Shown piece by piece: positions 15,535-24,500 of a DNA stretch of 26,901 nt. Location: NCBI GenBank assembly GCA_036835325.1, contig DAITMF010000044.1, forward strand, positions 1 to 26,901. Direction: 5' to 3'. Made by a program: the position numbers and the translations under genes. Each line of letters opens with the position of its first letter. Position 1 is the stretch's first letter. The notes beneath the pieces were generated by a model. The model searched no databases. It was not told where the DNA came from and worked only from the letters and a program-made list of their open reading frames with translations. The stretch comes from CAMCHP01 sp036835325. GTDB lineage: Bacteria; Bacteroidota; Bacteroidia; Flavobacteriales_D; Sanyastnellaceae.

Positions 15535-15542
15535 TACCTTTG
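15535..15542 (+). promoter_or_regulatory. Start-proximal -7 box TACCTTTG for aroC
   Basis: This is an exact TAnnTTTG match ending 4 nt before the aroC ATG at 15547. Transcription would begin at or within a base or two of the start codon, giving a leaderless mRNA. No well-placed -33 TTG is visible. Confidence 0.55.
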
Positions 15543-15546
15543 CACC

Positions 15547-16629
15547 ATGAACACCCTCGGCGTACTCTTTCGGCTAACCACCTTCGGTGAATCACACGGC
15601 ACAGCAATTGGCGGAGTCGTCGATGGCTGCCCCGCCGGTTTGCCCATCACCACCGAACGCATCCAAGCAGCGCTCGATCGCAGAAAGCCCGGACAAAGCG
15701 CCCTCACCACACCGCGCCGCGAAAGCGATACCGTGCAACTGCTCAGCGGTTGCTTCGAAAACCGCACCACCGGAGCGCCCATTGGCTTTATCATCCCCAA
15801 CGACGACGCAAAATCACACGACTACGACCACCTGCGCACCGGTTACCGTCCGTCGCACGCCGATTACACCTGGGAAATGAAGTACGGTCTGCGCGATCAC
15901 CGCGGTGGCGGACGTTCATCAGCCCGTGAAACCGCCTGCCGCGTTGCCGGAGGCGCCATCGCATCCATCTTCCTCGAGCACCTCGGTGTGCGCATCAGCG
16001 CCTACGTTGAACGGGTGAAAGACGTTGCCATTCCAGCCGAACAGCGCGACCGCTTCTTTGAACAGGCCCTCATCGATGCCAACCCCGTCCGCTGTCCGCA
16101 TCCTCAAACAGCCCAAGCCATGGAAGCCCTCATCGCCGATGCCCGCGACCGTGGCGATACCGTGGGCGGTGCCATCCGTTGTGTCATCCACGGCGTGCCG
16201 GTGGGTTGGGGACAACCCATCTTCGATAAGCTCCATGCCGACCTCGGCAAGGCCATGCTCAGCATCAATGCCGTCAAAAGCTTCGAAATCGGCAGCGGCA
16301 CCGCAGGTACCTACGGCTACGGCTCCGAACAAAACGACCGATTTTCCTCATCCGCCGAAGGCGAAATCACAACTACCACCAACAACAGCGGAGGCATTCA
16401 AGGCGGCATCAGCAATGGTCAACCCATCACCTTTTCGGTGGCTTTCAAACCCGTTTCAACCCTGCAAGTGCCCCAAAGCAGCGTTGACCGCGACGGCAAC
16501 AGCATCGAAGTCACCGGGAAGGGCCGCCATGACCCTTGCGTTTTGCCGCGCGCAGTACCCATCGTCGAGGCAATGGCAGCACTCGTGCTGGCTGATCACG
16601 CTTTGCGCGCACGGGCAGACAAAGCATGA
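15547..16629 (+). CDS. aroC: Chorismate synthase
   Basis: 360 residues, normal length. It converts 5-enolpyruvylshikimate-3-phosphate to chorismate, the last step of the shikimate pathway, using reduced FMN, in the cytoplasm. The start MNTLGVLFRLTTFGESHG is the canonical N-terminus, so the in-frame extension back to 15400 (through the palindrome) is rejected. Family blocks are all present: GESHG (residues 15-19), RRKPGQS, the FMN/phosphate-binding DHRGGGRSSARETACRVAGG, INAVKSFEIGSG, NNSGGIQGGISNG and GRHDPCVLPRAVPIVEAM. A TACCTTTG box sits 4 nt before the ATG. The flippase gene starts 34 nt after the stop and may be co-transcribed, though the two have no evident functional link. Confidence 0.97.
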   Translation: MNTLGVLFRLTTFGESHGTAIGGVVDGCPAGLPITTERIQAALDRRKPGQSALTTPRRESDTVQLLSGCFENRTTGAPIGFIIPNDDAKSHDYDHLRTGYRPSHADYTWEMKYGLRDHRGGGRSSARETACRVAGGAIASIFLEHLGVRISAYVERVKDVAIPAEQRDRFFEQALIDANPVRCPHPQTAQAMEALIADARDRGDTVGGAIRCVIHGVPVGWGQPIFDKLHADLGKAMLSINAVKSFEIGSGTAGTYGYGSEQNDRFSSSAEGEITTTTNNSGGIQGGISNGQPITFSVAFKPVSTLQVPQSSVDRDGNSIEVTGKGRHDPCVLPRAVPIVEAMAALVLADHALRARADKA

Positions 16630-16663
16630 CGGAATTCACGTTCTTTGAACTCCCGAACGGCAC

Positions 16664-18190
16664 ATGAGTCTGCGCAACACCTTCATTCGATCATTTGGCT
16701 GGCAAGCACTCAATGTGATGAGCCAGGTTGTGCTGCAGCTCATCTTCATCTCAGTACTCGCGCGCCTCATCACCACCGAGGCCTTCGGCATCATGGCGAT
16801 TGCCTTGGTGGTTGTGGGCTTCATTGAAATCTTCTCGCAAATCGGTATCGGTCCGGCCCTCATCCAACGCAAAAACCTTACGCCCGAGCACCTCAACGGC
16901 GCCTTTTGGATTTCGCTTGTTTTGGGCATACTGTTCACCGCTGCACTCTACTTCGCCGCGCCGGCCGTGGCCGCATTTTACGAGCACGAACCCCTCATTC
17001 CGGTGCTTCGCTGGATCGGACTCAGCTTTCTCATTTCGGCACTGGCCATCGTGCCGCGCAGCATGATCATCAAAGATCTGGCCTTCAAAAAGCTCTTTTT
17101 CATCACCCTCGCCGCCATGATCGTGGGCAACCTTGTGGTGGGCCTCGGAATGGCCTTCGCAGGCGCCGATCTTTGGGCTTATGTGGCCGCCTTGCTCACC
17201 CAAAACGTACTGATGACGGTTGGCTACTGGGCAGCGCACCGCATCCCCATTGGGTTTAAACTAAGCCGCAGCGCCACAGCCGATATGATTCGCTACGGAG
17301 GCGGCTCAACCCTCTTCAACCTCTTCAACTACGCCGCCACCAAAATCGACACCTTGATCGTGGGCAAGTTCGCCACCATGCTCGACGTCAACGCAGGCGC
17401 CGATGCGCGTTGGCGTGACACAGGCCTCTACGACCGTTCGGTGTACCTCATGGGCTTGCCCATCACCGTCCTCGGCAAACTCAGCGACAGCGTAATGTTC
17501 AGCGGGCTGTCGATGCTGCAAGACGACCCCAAACGCTTGCGCAGGGCCATCTTGAGTGCCATTTACCACATCGCATTGCTCGTGATTCCCGGCTCGGTGT
17601 TCATGATCGCATGGGCCGATGAAATCACCGTTCTGTTTCTTGGCAACCAGTACGTTGATGCTGTGCCGATTGTGCAAATCCTCTTCATCTCCGTGGCGTT
17701 TCGGTCATTGACCAAGGTGGGCGACAGCGTTGTGCGCGCCCTCGACCGGGTGTACAGTGCTGCCGCAATCAAGGCCTTGTTCTTCGTTCTCGTTGGGAGC
17801 GGCAGCTACTTCGGCCTAGCGTACGGCTTGCAAGGCGTGGCGTGGGCCATCGTCGGCGCAGTAATGGTGCAGTTTGTATTGATGATGCGCCTGAGCCTGC
17901 GCACCGCCGGCATCGCCTTCAAAACCATGTTGCGCAAACTGGTGCCGGGCCTCATTGTTGGGGCCGCAGTGCACCTGTGCTCGCGGTTCCTTTTTTCATT
18001 TTTGGAGGGGATGGATGGATGGAGATTGCTCCGTTTGGTCATCGCTCTCGCAGTCAACGGCAGCGTGGTGTTCGCTCTGGCCTGGTTTTTGCCAAGGTTC
18101 TTTCGGCAAGGTCAAGATGACATTCTGCGAACCCTTGCGGGCCGCCTTCCCGTAGAAGCATTCCGCAAGCGTTGGGACCGCAATGCCTAA
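16664..18190 (+). CDS. Lipopolysaccharide/oligosaccharide flippase-like membrane protein (Wzx/WzxC family)
   Basis: 508 residues with about 12-14 hydrophobic segments spread evenly, starting with SFGWQALNVMSQVVLQLIFI and LITTEAFGIMAIALVVVGFIEIFSQIG. This N-terminal pattern (RLITTEAFGIMA, GIGPALIQRKNLTPEHLNGAFWIS) is typical of the polysaccharide-transport branch of the MOP superfamily, WzxC-like. The family flips lipid-linked saccharides across the inner membrane. The last about 35 residues are a hydrophilic cytoplasmic tail. It lies 34 nt behind aroC; no glycosyltransferase genes are in the window, so the cargo cannot be guessed. A methyltransferase of possible glycan specificity lies upstream. 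Confidence 0.9.
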   Translation: MSLRNTFIRSFGWQALNVMSQVVLQLIFISVLARLITTEAFGIMAIALVVVGFIEIFSQIGIGPALIQRKNLTPEHLNGAFWISLVLGILFTAALYFAAPAVAAFYEHEPLIPVLRWIGLSFLISALAIVPRSMIIKDLAFKKLFFITLAAMIVGNLVVGLGMAFAGADLWAYVAALLTQNVLMTVGYWAAHRIPIGFKLSRSATADMIRYGGGSTLFNLFNYAATKIDTLIVGKFATMLDVNAGADARWRDTGLYDRSVYLMGLPITVLGKLSDSVMFSGLSMLQDDPKRLRRAILSAIYHIALLVIPGSVFMIAWADEITVLFLGNQYVDAVPIVQILFISVAFRSLTKVGDSVVRALDRVYSAAAIKALFFVLVGSGSYFGLAYGLQGVAWAIVGAVMVQFVLMMRLSLRTAGIAFKTMLRKLVPGLIVGAAVHLCSRFLFSFLEGMDGWRLLRLVIALAVNGSVVFALAWFLPRFFRQGQDDILRTLAGRLPVEAFRKRWDRNA

Positions 18191-18195
18191 CTTTG
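18188..18195 (+). promoter_or_regulatory. -7 promoter box TAACTTTG overlapping flippase stop codon
   Basis: This is an exact TAnnTTTG match whose TAA is also the flippase stop codon (18188-18190). It lies 9 nt before the ATG at 18205. The DUF4476 gene thus appears to have its own promoter despite the short gap. Confidence 0.5.
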
Positions 18196-18204
18196 CACGG
18201 CAAC

Positions 18205-18909
18205 ATGGACAAACTTCAGCGTTTCGCGGTACTTCTTTTTCTGTTTTTCGGCTTCGCCGGATGGTCGGTCGGCCAAACAGGGTTTACCCTTACGGCGCCT
18301 GACACACTGCGGTATTCACTGTATTTGAACGGAGAACTCAGCAACCCGGAAGCTGCAGGATCACTCACGGTTGACACGCTTTCAGCCGGAGACTGCCTTA
18401 TTGACCTCATGGTACAGGGAGACCCCATGACGCACGTCCGCGCTCGCCTCAACCTCGATACAACCGGCTTGGCCGACCTTGAACTGATCGCCGATCAGCA
18501 ACTGCGCTACCGACTGGTACGGCACGATGTACAAACCGTTGTTGATTACACCCGTCTGAACGGTACGCGACAAGCAGAATCGCTCGAACTGGTTGTCACC
18601 CAAGTTGAACGCGCCGGTTGCGCACCTCCGCTGGCACCTTCGCTGTTTGATCGCAAAATTGCCGAAGTTGAGGCCCTGCCGTTCGAACGCGACAAACTGA
18701 AACACCTCAAGCCGTGGATCGGCAAAACCTGCCTCACCACGGCGCAAATACGCACCGTCGTCGAGCTCATCGAAGACGAAGACCGCAGATTGGAAGTGCT
18801 TGTGGCTGCCCATGCAGCCTGCTTTGACCGATCGAAGTTTTCAACCCTCGTCGACCTGCTTTACCTCAGCCGAAGCCGCGACCGGTTCATGCTTATGGTC
18901 AACGACTGA
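18205..18909 (+). CDS. Exported DUF4476-domain protein
   Basis: 234 residues from the ATG at 18205. The in-frame ATG at 18172 lies inside the flippase gene and adds 11 residues ahead of the signal peptide MDKLQRFAVLLFLFFGFAGWSVGQ. The middle (residues 25-120) is a beta-rich domain without a recognised match. The last about 90 residues (KIAEVEALPFERDKLKHLKPWIGKTCLTTAQIRTVVELIEDEDRRLEVL through LLYLSRSRDRFML, quoted in pieces) fit DUF4476, a helical domain common in Bacteroidota exported proteins. Role unknown. Its TGA directly abuts the convergent hutI stop codon, with no intergenic base. Confidence 0.85.
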   Translation: MDKLQRFAVLLFLFFGFAGWSVGQTGFTLTAPDTLRYSLYLNGELSNPEAAGSLTVDTLSAGDCLIDLMVQGDPMTHVRARLNLDTTGLADLELIADQQLRYRLVRHDVQTVVDYTRLNGTRQAESLELVVTQVERAGCAPPLAPSLFDRKIAEVEALPFERDKLKHLKPWIGKTCLTTAQIRTVVELIEDEDRRLEVLVAAHAACFDRSKFSTLVDLLYLSRSRDRFMLMVND

Positions 18910-20154
18910 TCAGAGTTTCCGTCCGTTTGCGTAAACCGAGGCGATGGCATTCTCGCCAAACGCGTACGGCAAAAACTCAAGCGACGGCACCTTCTCGGTC
19001 ACAATGAAATTGGCGGCAAAGCCCGGTACAATAGCACCTGTTTCGCGGCCCAACTCAAGCGCGGCCGCTCCGTTCACCGTGGCAGCTGCCAAGGCCTCCA
19101 TCGGAAGCAAACCCATGTGCGTGCACGCCAGTGAAACCACCAAGTTCATGTTCCACGAAGGTGCAGAACCCGGATTGTAATCGGTGGCGAGCGCCAATGG
19201 CAATCCGGCATCGATGATCTGGCGGCCGGGCGTAAACGGTATGCGCAAGAAGTGCGAGCAGCCAGGCAAAGCCACGGGCAAGGTCGAACCCGATCTCAGG
19301 GCAGCAAGGTCATCGTCGTTCAGCTCTTCCAAATGGTCAACGGTAAGCGCACCGGCTTCAACGCAAGCGCGCACACCTCCGGTGGCCGTGAATTGGTTCA
19401 TGTGTACCTTGGCCTTTAAACCACATTTGGCCCCTGCTTCAATGATGCGCAAGGTATCGTGAACCGAGAAGTAGCCCTGTTCACAAAACACATCGATGTA
19501 GTCGGCGAGGCCTTCATCGGCCACTTGCGGCAGCATGGTGTTAATTACGTGGTCAACATAACCTGATGTATTGCCTGTGAACTCGGCCGGTACAGCATGA
19601 GCACCCAAAAAGGTGGCTTTTACAGGTACCGGAAGTGACTCGCGCAAACGGCGGATCACACGCAGCATCTTCAGCTCGGCCTCGGTTGACAAACCGTAGC
19701 CGCTTTTGATTTCGAAGCCCAGTGTGCCCGCGGCCATTGCTTTGTGAGCGCGGTGCAAGGCTTCGTCGAATAGCTGTGATTCATCGGCATTGGCGAGTTT
19801 GCGTGCCGAGTTGAGGATGCCCCCGCCGCGCGCGGCAATGTCGGCGTACGACAAGCCGCGAATGCGATCAACGAACTCACTTTCGCGGGTACCTGCGTGC
19901 ACCAAGTGGGTATGGCTGTCGATGTAACCCGGCAGCACATTGGCGCCGTCGGCATCGACCACTTCCAAATCGCGCCAATCGCTGATGCCCGGCCAATCGG
20001 CCATGCTGCCGAAATCGGCGAAACGGCCGTCTTCAACCGCCAACCAAGCATTTTCGAGCACCGAAAGTTCGGCCATGGCTGTGCCCTTAAGCACACCGGG
20101 GGCATCATCGTAGGCCGCCACTAGGTGGCCAATGTTTGTAATCAGCAATTTCAT
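18910..20154 (-). CDS. hutI: Imidazolonepropionase
   Basis: 414 residues from the ATG at 20154. The in-frame ATG at 20181 is upstream of the AATCTTTG promoter box and would add nine residues before the conserved MKLLITNIGHL start. This amidohydrolase opens imidazolone-5-propionate to N-formimino-glutamate in histidine degradation, in the cytoplasm. The metal-binding HTHLVHAG, the substrate block GFEIKSGYGLS, FLGAHAVP, the metal-ligand strand KVHMNQF, DHLEE and ATDYNPGS are all present. Length is typical. No hutH, hutU or hutG is in the window, so the pathway genes are scattered or lie elsewhere. It is convergent with the DUF4476 gene, the two stop codons forming TGATCA, and divergent from the exported protein at 20230 across 75 nt. 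Confidence 0.96.
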   Translation of the reverse strand: MKLLITNIGHLVAAYDDAPGVLKGTAMAELSVLENAWLAVEDGRFADFGSMADWPGISDWRDLEVVDADGANVLPGYIDSHTHLVHAGTRESEFVDRIRGLSYADIAARGGGILNSARKLANADESQLFDEALHRAHKAMAAGTLGFEIKSGYGLSTEAELKMLRVIRRLRESLPVPVKATFLGAHAVPAEFTGNTSGYVDHVINTMLPQVADEGLADYIDVFCEQGYFSVHDTLRIIEAGAKCGLKAKVHMNQFTATGGVRACVEAGALTVDHLEELNDDDLAALRSGSTLPVALPGCSHFLRIPFTPGRQIIDAGLPLALATDYNPGSAPSWNMNLVVSLACTHMGLLPMEALAAATVNGAAALELGRETGAIVPGFAANFIVTEKVPSLEFLPYAFGENAIASVYANGRKL

Positions 20155-20158
20155 CCGG

Positions 20159-20166
20159 CAAAGATT
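20159..20166 (-). promoter_or_regulatory. Start-proximal -7 box AATCTTTG for hutI
   Basis: On the minus strand AATCTTTG (TAnnTTTG except the first base) ends 4 nt before the hutI ATG, predicting a leaderless or near-leaderless mRNA. Confidence 0.4.
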
Positions 20167-20200
20167 GCGAAATCGCACCAAGCTCCCTGCTAAAAAACGC

Positions 20201-20208
20201 TACCTTTC
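20201..20208 (+). promoter_or_regulatory. Probable -7 box TACCTTTC for the gene at 20230
   Basis: TACCTTTC (one mismatch to TAnnTTTG) lies 21 nt before the ATG, with GGAG at 20220-20223 as a possible ribosome binding site. The gap is shared with the divergent hutI promoter. Confidence 0.4.
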
Positions 20209-20229
20209 CTCAAGGATTCGGAGTTAACC

Positions 20230-20994
20230 ATGCGGAGATTCTTTCGTTTTTTTCTGTTTTGGATGGGATGGATGAGCGCCTTCACCGCCACTTTGCACGC
20301 CCAAGACGATTACGCACCCGACACCTTGCGGACGGAGTTTCCGATGCCTGCAGAACGCAACGGACTGGCCGCCAACCTTACCCCATTGGCTGTGGTGGCC
20401 ATGTCGGGCTTCCCAATCAATCCGCGGTGGGGATTGTACTACTACCGCACCGTGAAGCCGTACAAGAACATCCGTATCCAAGCCAATTTTGAAAGCCTTG
20501 CGAGGTACGACGATCAGCGACTCGATGCCCCTGTGAGTTGGTCTGACAGCACCATTGTTTATCAATTTGAAAGTCGGCAATACATCAATGCTGACCTGCG
20601 TCTCGGTATGGAGTACTTCAAGCCCGGAGAGCGCTTCACGATGGTGTATGGTTTCGACGCTTTTGTTGGTTTTGCCAGGCGCTTTGATGCTTCGTTTACC
20701 CGACCGTATGCGTATGACGTCGGAACCGATTCATGGGTACCCTCCTCTCTCATCCCGCAGGAAAACAATGAAGCCACCGTTGACCTTGTTTACGTCGGCG
20801 CTGATTTCTCCATTGCGCAGCGTGTTCAGGTGAGGCCAAATGCATTTCTCACTTTGCAGTGGACTCCGGAATTGGCGTGGTACACAGTAATCTCTGAACG
20901 CTACGCCAACCCTGCCGACCGAAGCGTGCGCAGCTTCGACGGCTTGCAGTTTCGGCTTCGTGGCATAGAACTGTATTTTCACCAGCGTTTTTGA
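20230..20994 (+). CDS. Exported hypothetical protein, probable outer-membrane barrel
   Basis: 254 residues. The N-terminus is a signal peptide (MRRFFRFFLFWMGWMSAFTATLHAQ). The mature part shows alternating hydrophobic/polar strands rich in Tyr and Phe (RWGLYYYRTVKPYKNIRIQANF, INADLRLGMEYFKPGERFTMVYGFDAFVGFARRF, cited in pieces) and ends RGIELYFHQRF. A C-terminal Phe in a YFHQRF strand is the usual outer-membrane insertion signal. No named family is recognised. It has its own promoter-like box and GGAG site, and stands alone between hutI (divergent) and apaG (85 nt downstream, own ribosome binding site). Function unknown. Confidence 0.8.
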   Translation: MRRFFRFFLFWMGWMSAFTATLHAQDDYAPDTLRTEFPMPAERNGLAANLTPLAVVAMSGFPINPRWGLYYYRTVKPYKNIRIQANFESLARYDDQRLDAPVSWSDSTIVYQFESRQYINADLRLGMEYFKPGERFTMVYGFDAFVGFARRFDASFTRPYAYDVGTDSWVPSSLIPQENNEATVDLVYVGADFSIAQRVQVRPNAFLTLQWTPELAWYTVISERYANPADRSVRSFDGLQFRLRGIELYFHQRF

Positions 20995-21066
20995 GACGCG
21001 ATTCCAAGAGTAAACGACGAACGGTTCAGGCGAGGGCAGAAATAAATCGTACCTTGCTATCAATCG

Positions 21067-21071
21067 AGGAG
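21067..21071 (+). promoter_or_regulatory. Strong Shine-Dalgarno (AGGAG) before apaG
   Basis: AGGAG lies 8 nt before the first ATG at 21080. It stands out because most genes here lack a clear ribosome binding site. It favours the first of the two adjacent Met codons. Confidence 0.55.
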
Positions 21072-21079
21072 AAATTATC

Positions 21080-21469
21080 ATGATGAAGACCGCCATCACC
21101 TCCGGTATTCGCGTATCGGTAACTTCACGCTACGAGCCGGCTTACTCTCAACCGGAGGCCTCTCGGTACTTTTTTTCGTACTTCATTCGCATTGAAAACA
21201 AAGGCGAAACGAGTGTTAAGTTGCTCCGTCGTCAGTGGTTCATCTTTGACAGTGCCGGTATGGTGCGCGAAGTTGAAGGTCCCGGTGTTGTCGGAATGAC
21301 TCCGGTGATTGAACCCAATGCTGCGTACACCTACAACTCTGCGTGCGATTTGGAGTCGTCAATGGGCAGCATGCACGGCTTCTACACCATGCTTGACATG
21401 GAAACCAACCGCCACCTTGACGTTGAGATTCCGCGCTTCATGCTCGAAGCGCCGTGGATGCTTAACTGA
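21080..21469 (+). CDS. apaG: ApaG domain protein (DUF525)
   Basis: 129 residues, the standard length for ApaG. The sequence SGIRVSVTSRYEPAYSQPEASRYFFSYFIRIEN is the typical N-terminal strand pair. RQWFIFDSAGMVREVEGPGVVGMTPVIEP is the family signature, followed by GSMHGFYTML and a C-terminal FMLEAPWMLN. ApaG has a fibronectin-III-like fold. It is often labelled a Co2+/Mg2+ efflux protein from old genetic data, but its biochemical role is not settled. It is cytoplasmic, with no signal peptide. It has a strong Shine-Dalgarno and a weak promoter-like TACCTTGC at 21050. It stands alone, upstream of the alpha-2-macroglobulin gene. Confidence 0.95.
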   Translation: MMKTAITSGIRVSVTSRYEPAYSQPEASRYFFSYFIRIENKGETSVKLLRRQWFIFDSAGMVREVEGPGVVGMTPVIEPNAAYTYNSACDLESSMGSMHGFYTMLDMETNRHLDVEIPRFMLEAPWMLN

Positions 21470-21520
21470 ACGAATAACTGAAAAACTGACGCACATACTT
21501 TTTTCTTCCGGGTCAGCGGC

Positions 21521-21528
21521 TACCTTTG
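21521..21528 (+). promoter_or_regulatory. -7 promoter box TACCTTTG for the alpha-2-macroglobulin gene
   Basis: This is an exact TAnnTTTG match 27 nt upstream of the ATG at 21556. A T-rich run (CTTTTTTC) lies at about the -33 distance but lacks the G of the usual TTTG. Confidence 0.5.
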
Positions 21529-21555
21529 ATTTAGCTTCACGCCAAAATCAACACC

Positions 21556-24500
21556 ATGACCCAACGCCTTGCTCTGCTTTTCTCGCTGCTTGTTTTCTTC
21601 GTTTCATGCTCGAAGAAGACCGAAATTTCTGACGATTCGCTCTACGCGCCGTACATCGGTGCTTACTCATCAGGAACGCTTTCACGCGCTGCTACTCTGC
21701 GCATCGTGTTTCAGCAAGGCGTTGTGAAAGAAGATGCCGCGCAAACGCTCACTGCCGATTGGTTGTCGATTTCGCCGTCCCTTGAAGGGGAGTTGCAGTG
21801 GAAAGAGGCCAACGTACTTGAGTTTGTGCCTTCGAACTACATGTCTTCAGGCACATCGTACACCGCCACCCTGAAGCTCGACGCCTTGGTGAACGTCCCG
21901 AAAGAACTTAAAACCTTCACCTTCGCTTGGCGCACCTACGAACAAGGTCTTTCGGTAGAGGTTACCGGCATTACTGCCTACAGCATGGAGTCGCCCGACT
22001 ACCAATCGCTAAGCGGCATTTTGCACACCAATGACCTTGCTGAGTTTGAGTTGGTTGAACAAACACTGAGCGCCGAACAAGGCAATGCACGCTTGAACAT
22101 TAGTTGGCGGCATGACGGAGGCGCAAACCACTACTTCGTTGTTGACAGCGTGAAACGTGAAACGAGCGCCTCGTCGGTTGTGCTGAGTTGGGATGGAAAG
22201 CCCATCGGTGCAGGTGACAAAGGAAAACTCGAGCAGCGCATCCCCGGATTGGACGAATTTGACGTCATGCACACCCGCGTGGTAATGGAACCTGAGCAGC
22301 ATCTGGTGGTGGTGTTCAGCGACCCGGTTGATCCGCGGCAAGAACTGCACGGCCTCTTCATGCTTAACGGAGATTCAGACCTGCGCATTGTTCAGCAAGC
22401 GAATGAAGTGCACCTCTATCCCGGAAACCGCATCCAAGGCGAAGTACCGCTTTTCATCGACGGCAATGTGAAAGGTAGCTACGGATACGCCTTGGGTGAG
22501 AATTTCGAAGCCAGCATCGCATTTGAAAGCCTCAAACCCGCAGTGCGTTTTGTAGATACCGATAAAACCCTCCTCCCATCCGGAAATAAAAACACCGTGG
22601 CCTTTGAAGCGGTCAGCCTCAGTGCGGTTGACGTGCGCGTAATCCGCATCTACAACGACAACGTCCACCAGTTTTTGCAAGTCAACAACTTGAACGGACA
22701 GAGTGAGTTGAAGCGTGTTGGACGTGTCATCCGCCGCAAAACTGTTGAACTCAATGGCAGCGGCCGCAATCTCGCGGTTTGGAACCGTTTCTACCTCGAT
22801 CTCGACGACCTCATTTCGCAAGAACCCGGTGCTATTTACCGCGTTGAAATCAACTTCCGTCGTTACCAGTCGCTCTACCCTTGCGAACAAAACGCCGAAG
22901 AAGGCGACATCAGTTTGACTGCCAACGAGAGCTGGGATTCTGACGGCTCTGAAGAGAGCACCAATTGGGATTACTTCGACGATTACTACTATGACTACTA
23001 CTGGGAAGACTATGACTGGCAAGAGCGCGACAATCCCTGCCACAGCTCGTACTACCGTCAACAACGCACTGAAGCACGCAACGTGTTTGCGACCGACCTC
23101 GCCATCATTGCCAAGCACGGCAACAGCGACTGGCGCATTTGGGTCACCAATATGATGAAGGCGTCTCCCGTGAGCGGCGCCACCGTCAAGTGGTACAACT
23201 ACCAAGGCCAGGTGTTGCGCACAGCCACCACTGACAGCGAAGGATTGGCCGTGTGGAACGGCGCCGAAGACCAGGCCTTCATCGTTACGGCCGAACAAGG
23301 CAAGCAAATGAGCTTTTTGAAAGTCAGCAGTGGCGAATCGCTCTCGCTCGCCCGTTTTGATGCCTCGGGAATGGCGTCAGAAGACGGCATGAAAGGCTTC
23401 GTGTACGGCGAACGCGGTGTGTGGCGTCCGGGCGACACCCTTTTCCTCTCCTTTATGCTCGAAGACGGCGGCCAAAAACTCCCGCCCAACCACCCCGTAG
23501 CCCTTGAAATAATCGACGCACGCGGAAAAAACAGCTACAGCCAAGCGCGAACCCTCGGCGCAAACCAACTTGTGAGCTGGGCAGTTCCGACCGATGAAAA
23601 CGCATCAACAGGGTCGTGGCAAGCGCGTGTGCGTGTCGGCAATGCGACCTTCAACCAGTGGCTGCGCATTGAAACCATCAAACCCAACCGGTTGAAAATC
23701 AATTTGGATTTTGGGGATGGACGCCTCGTGCCCGCTAACAACATTTTGACCGGAGAACTTAGTTCAGAATGGCTGCACGGGGCCACCGCCAAAAACCTTG
23801 ATGCCCAAATCGATTTGGCCCTCAAGCCCACCACAACCAAATTCGAGAAGTACAGTGAATTCACTTTTGACGACCCCTCTCGTGACCTTGAAGTCGATGA
23901 TTTGACGGTATTCGACGGCAGTTTAGACGACCGCGGCTACGCAACGGTACGCATCCCTATCCGGGAGCTCGAAGAGGCACCCGGCATGCTGCGCGCGGTG
24001 TTTAACACCCGCGTGTATGAACCCGGCGGCGACTTTAGCATCGACGTGCTGAGCGCCGAGTTCTCTCCGTTTGATACCTACGTGGGCGTGCTCATGCCCA
24101 AAGGCGACGCCCAGCGCGGTATGCTGCTCACCGATACCACCCACCGCATCACGGTGCAAACCGTCACCGCCAATGGCCAACCGGCCGCTAACCAGTCGCT
24201 TGACTATGAACTGTACAAAGTACAGTGGCGCTGGTGGTGGCAAAGCGGCGACGACGACCTTAGCAGCTACAGCGGTCGAAGCAGCATGGAGCTTATTAAC
24301 AGCGGCACTCTTAAGACCGACGCCAAGGGCAGCGGCAGTTTCAAACTCCGCGTCAACTACCCCGAATGGGGCCGCTACCTCGTACGCGTGATTGATCGAA
24401 ACGGAGGCCATGCCTGCGGTAAGACCGTGTACATCGACTGGCCCGGCTGGGCCGGCCGTGCCCGCGGTGGTGATACCGGAGCTGAAACCCTGCTCTCAGT

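Noticed and set aside
15400..15546. N-terminal extension of aroC through the palindrome
   Set aside because: Chorismate synthase starts with the M-N-T-x-G-x-x-F-R-x-T-T-F-G-E-S-H-G block at 15547, and the extension overlaps the Fic gene.
22375..23307. 310-residue minus-strand ORF inside the alpha-2-macroglobulin gene
   Set aside because: It is the mirror of a strongly conserved coding frame in G+C-rich codons; no family, promoter or start signal supports it.
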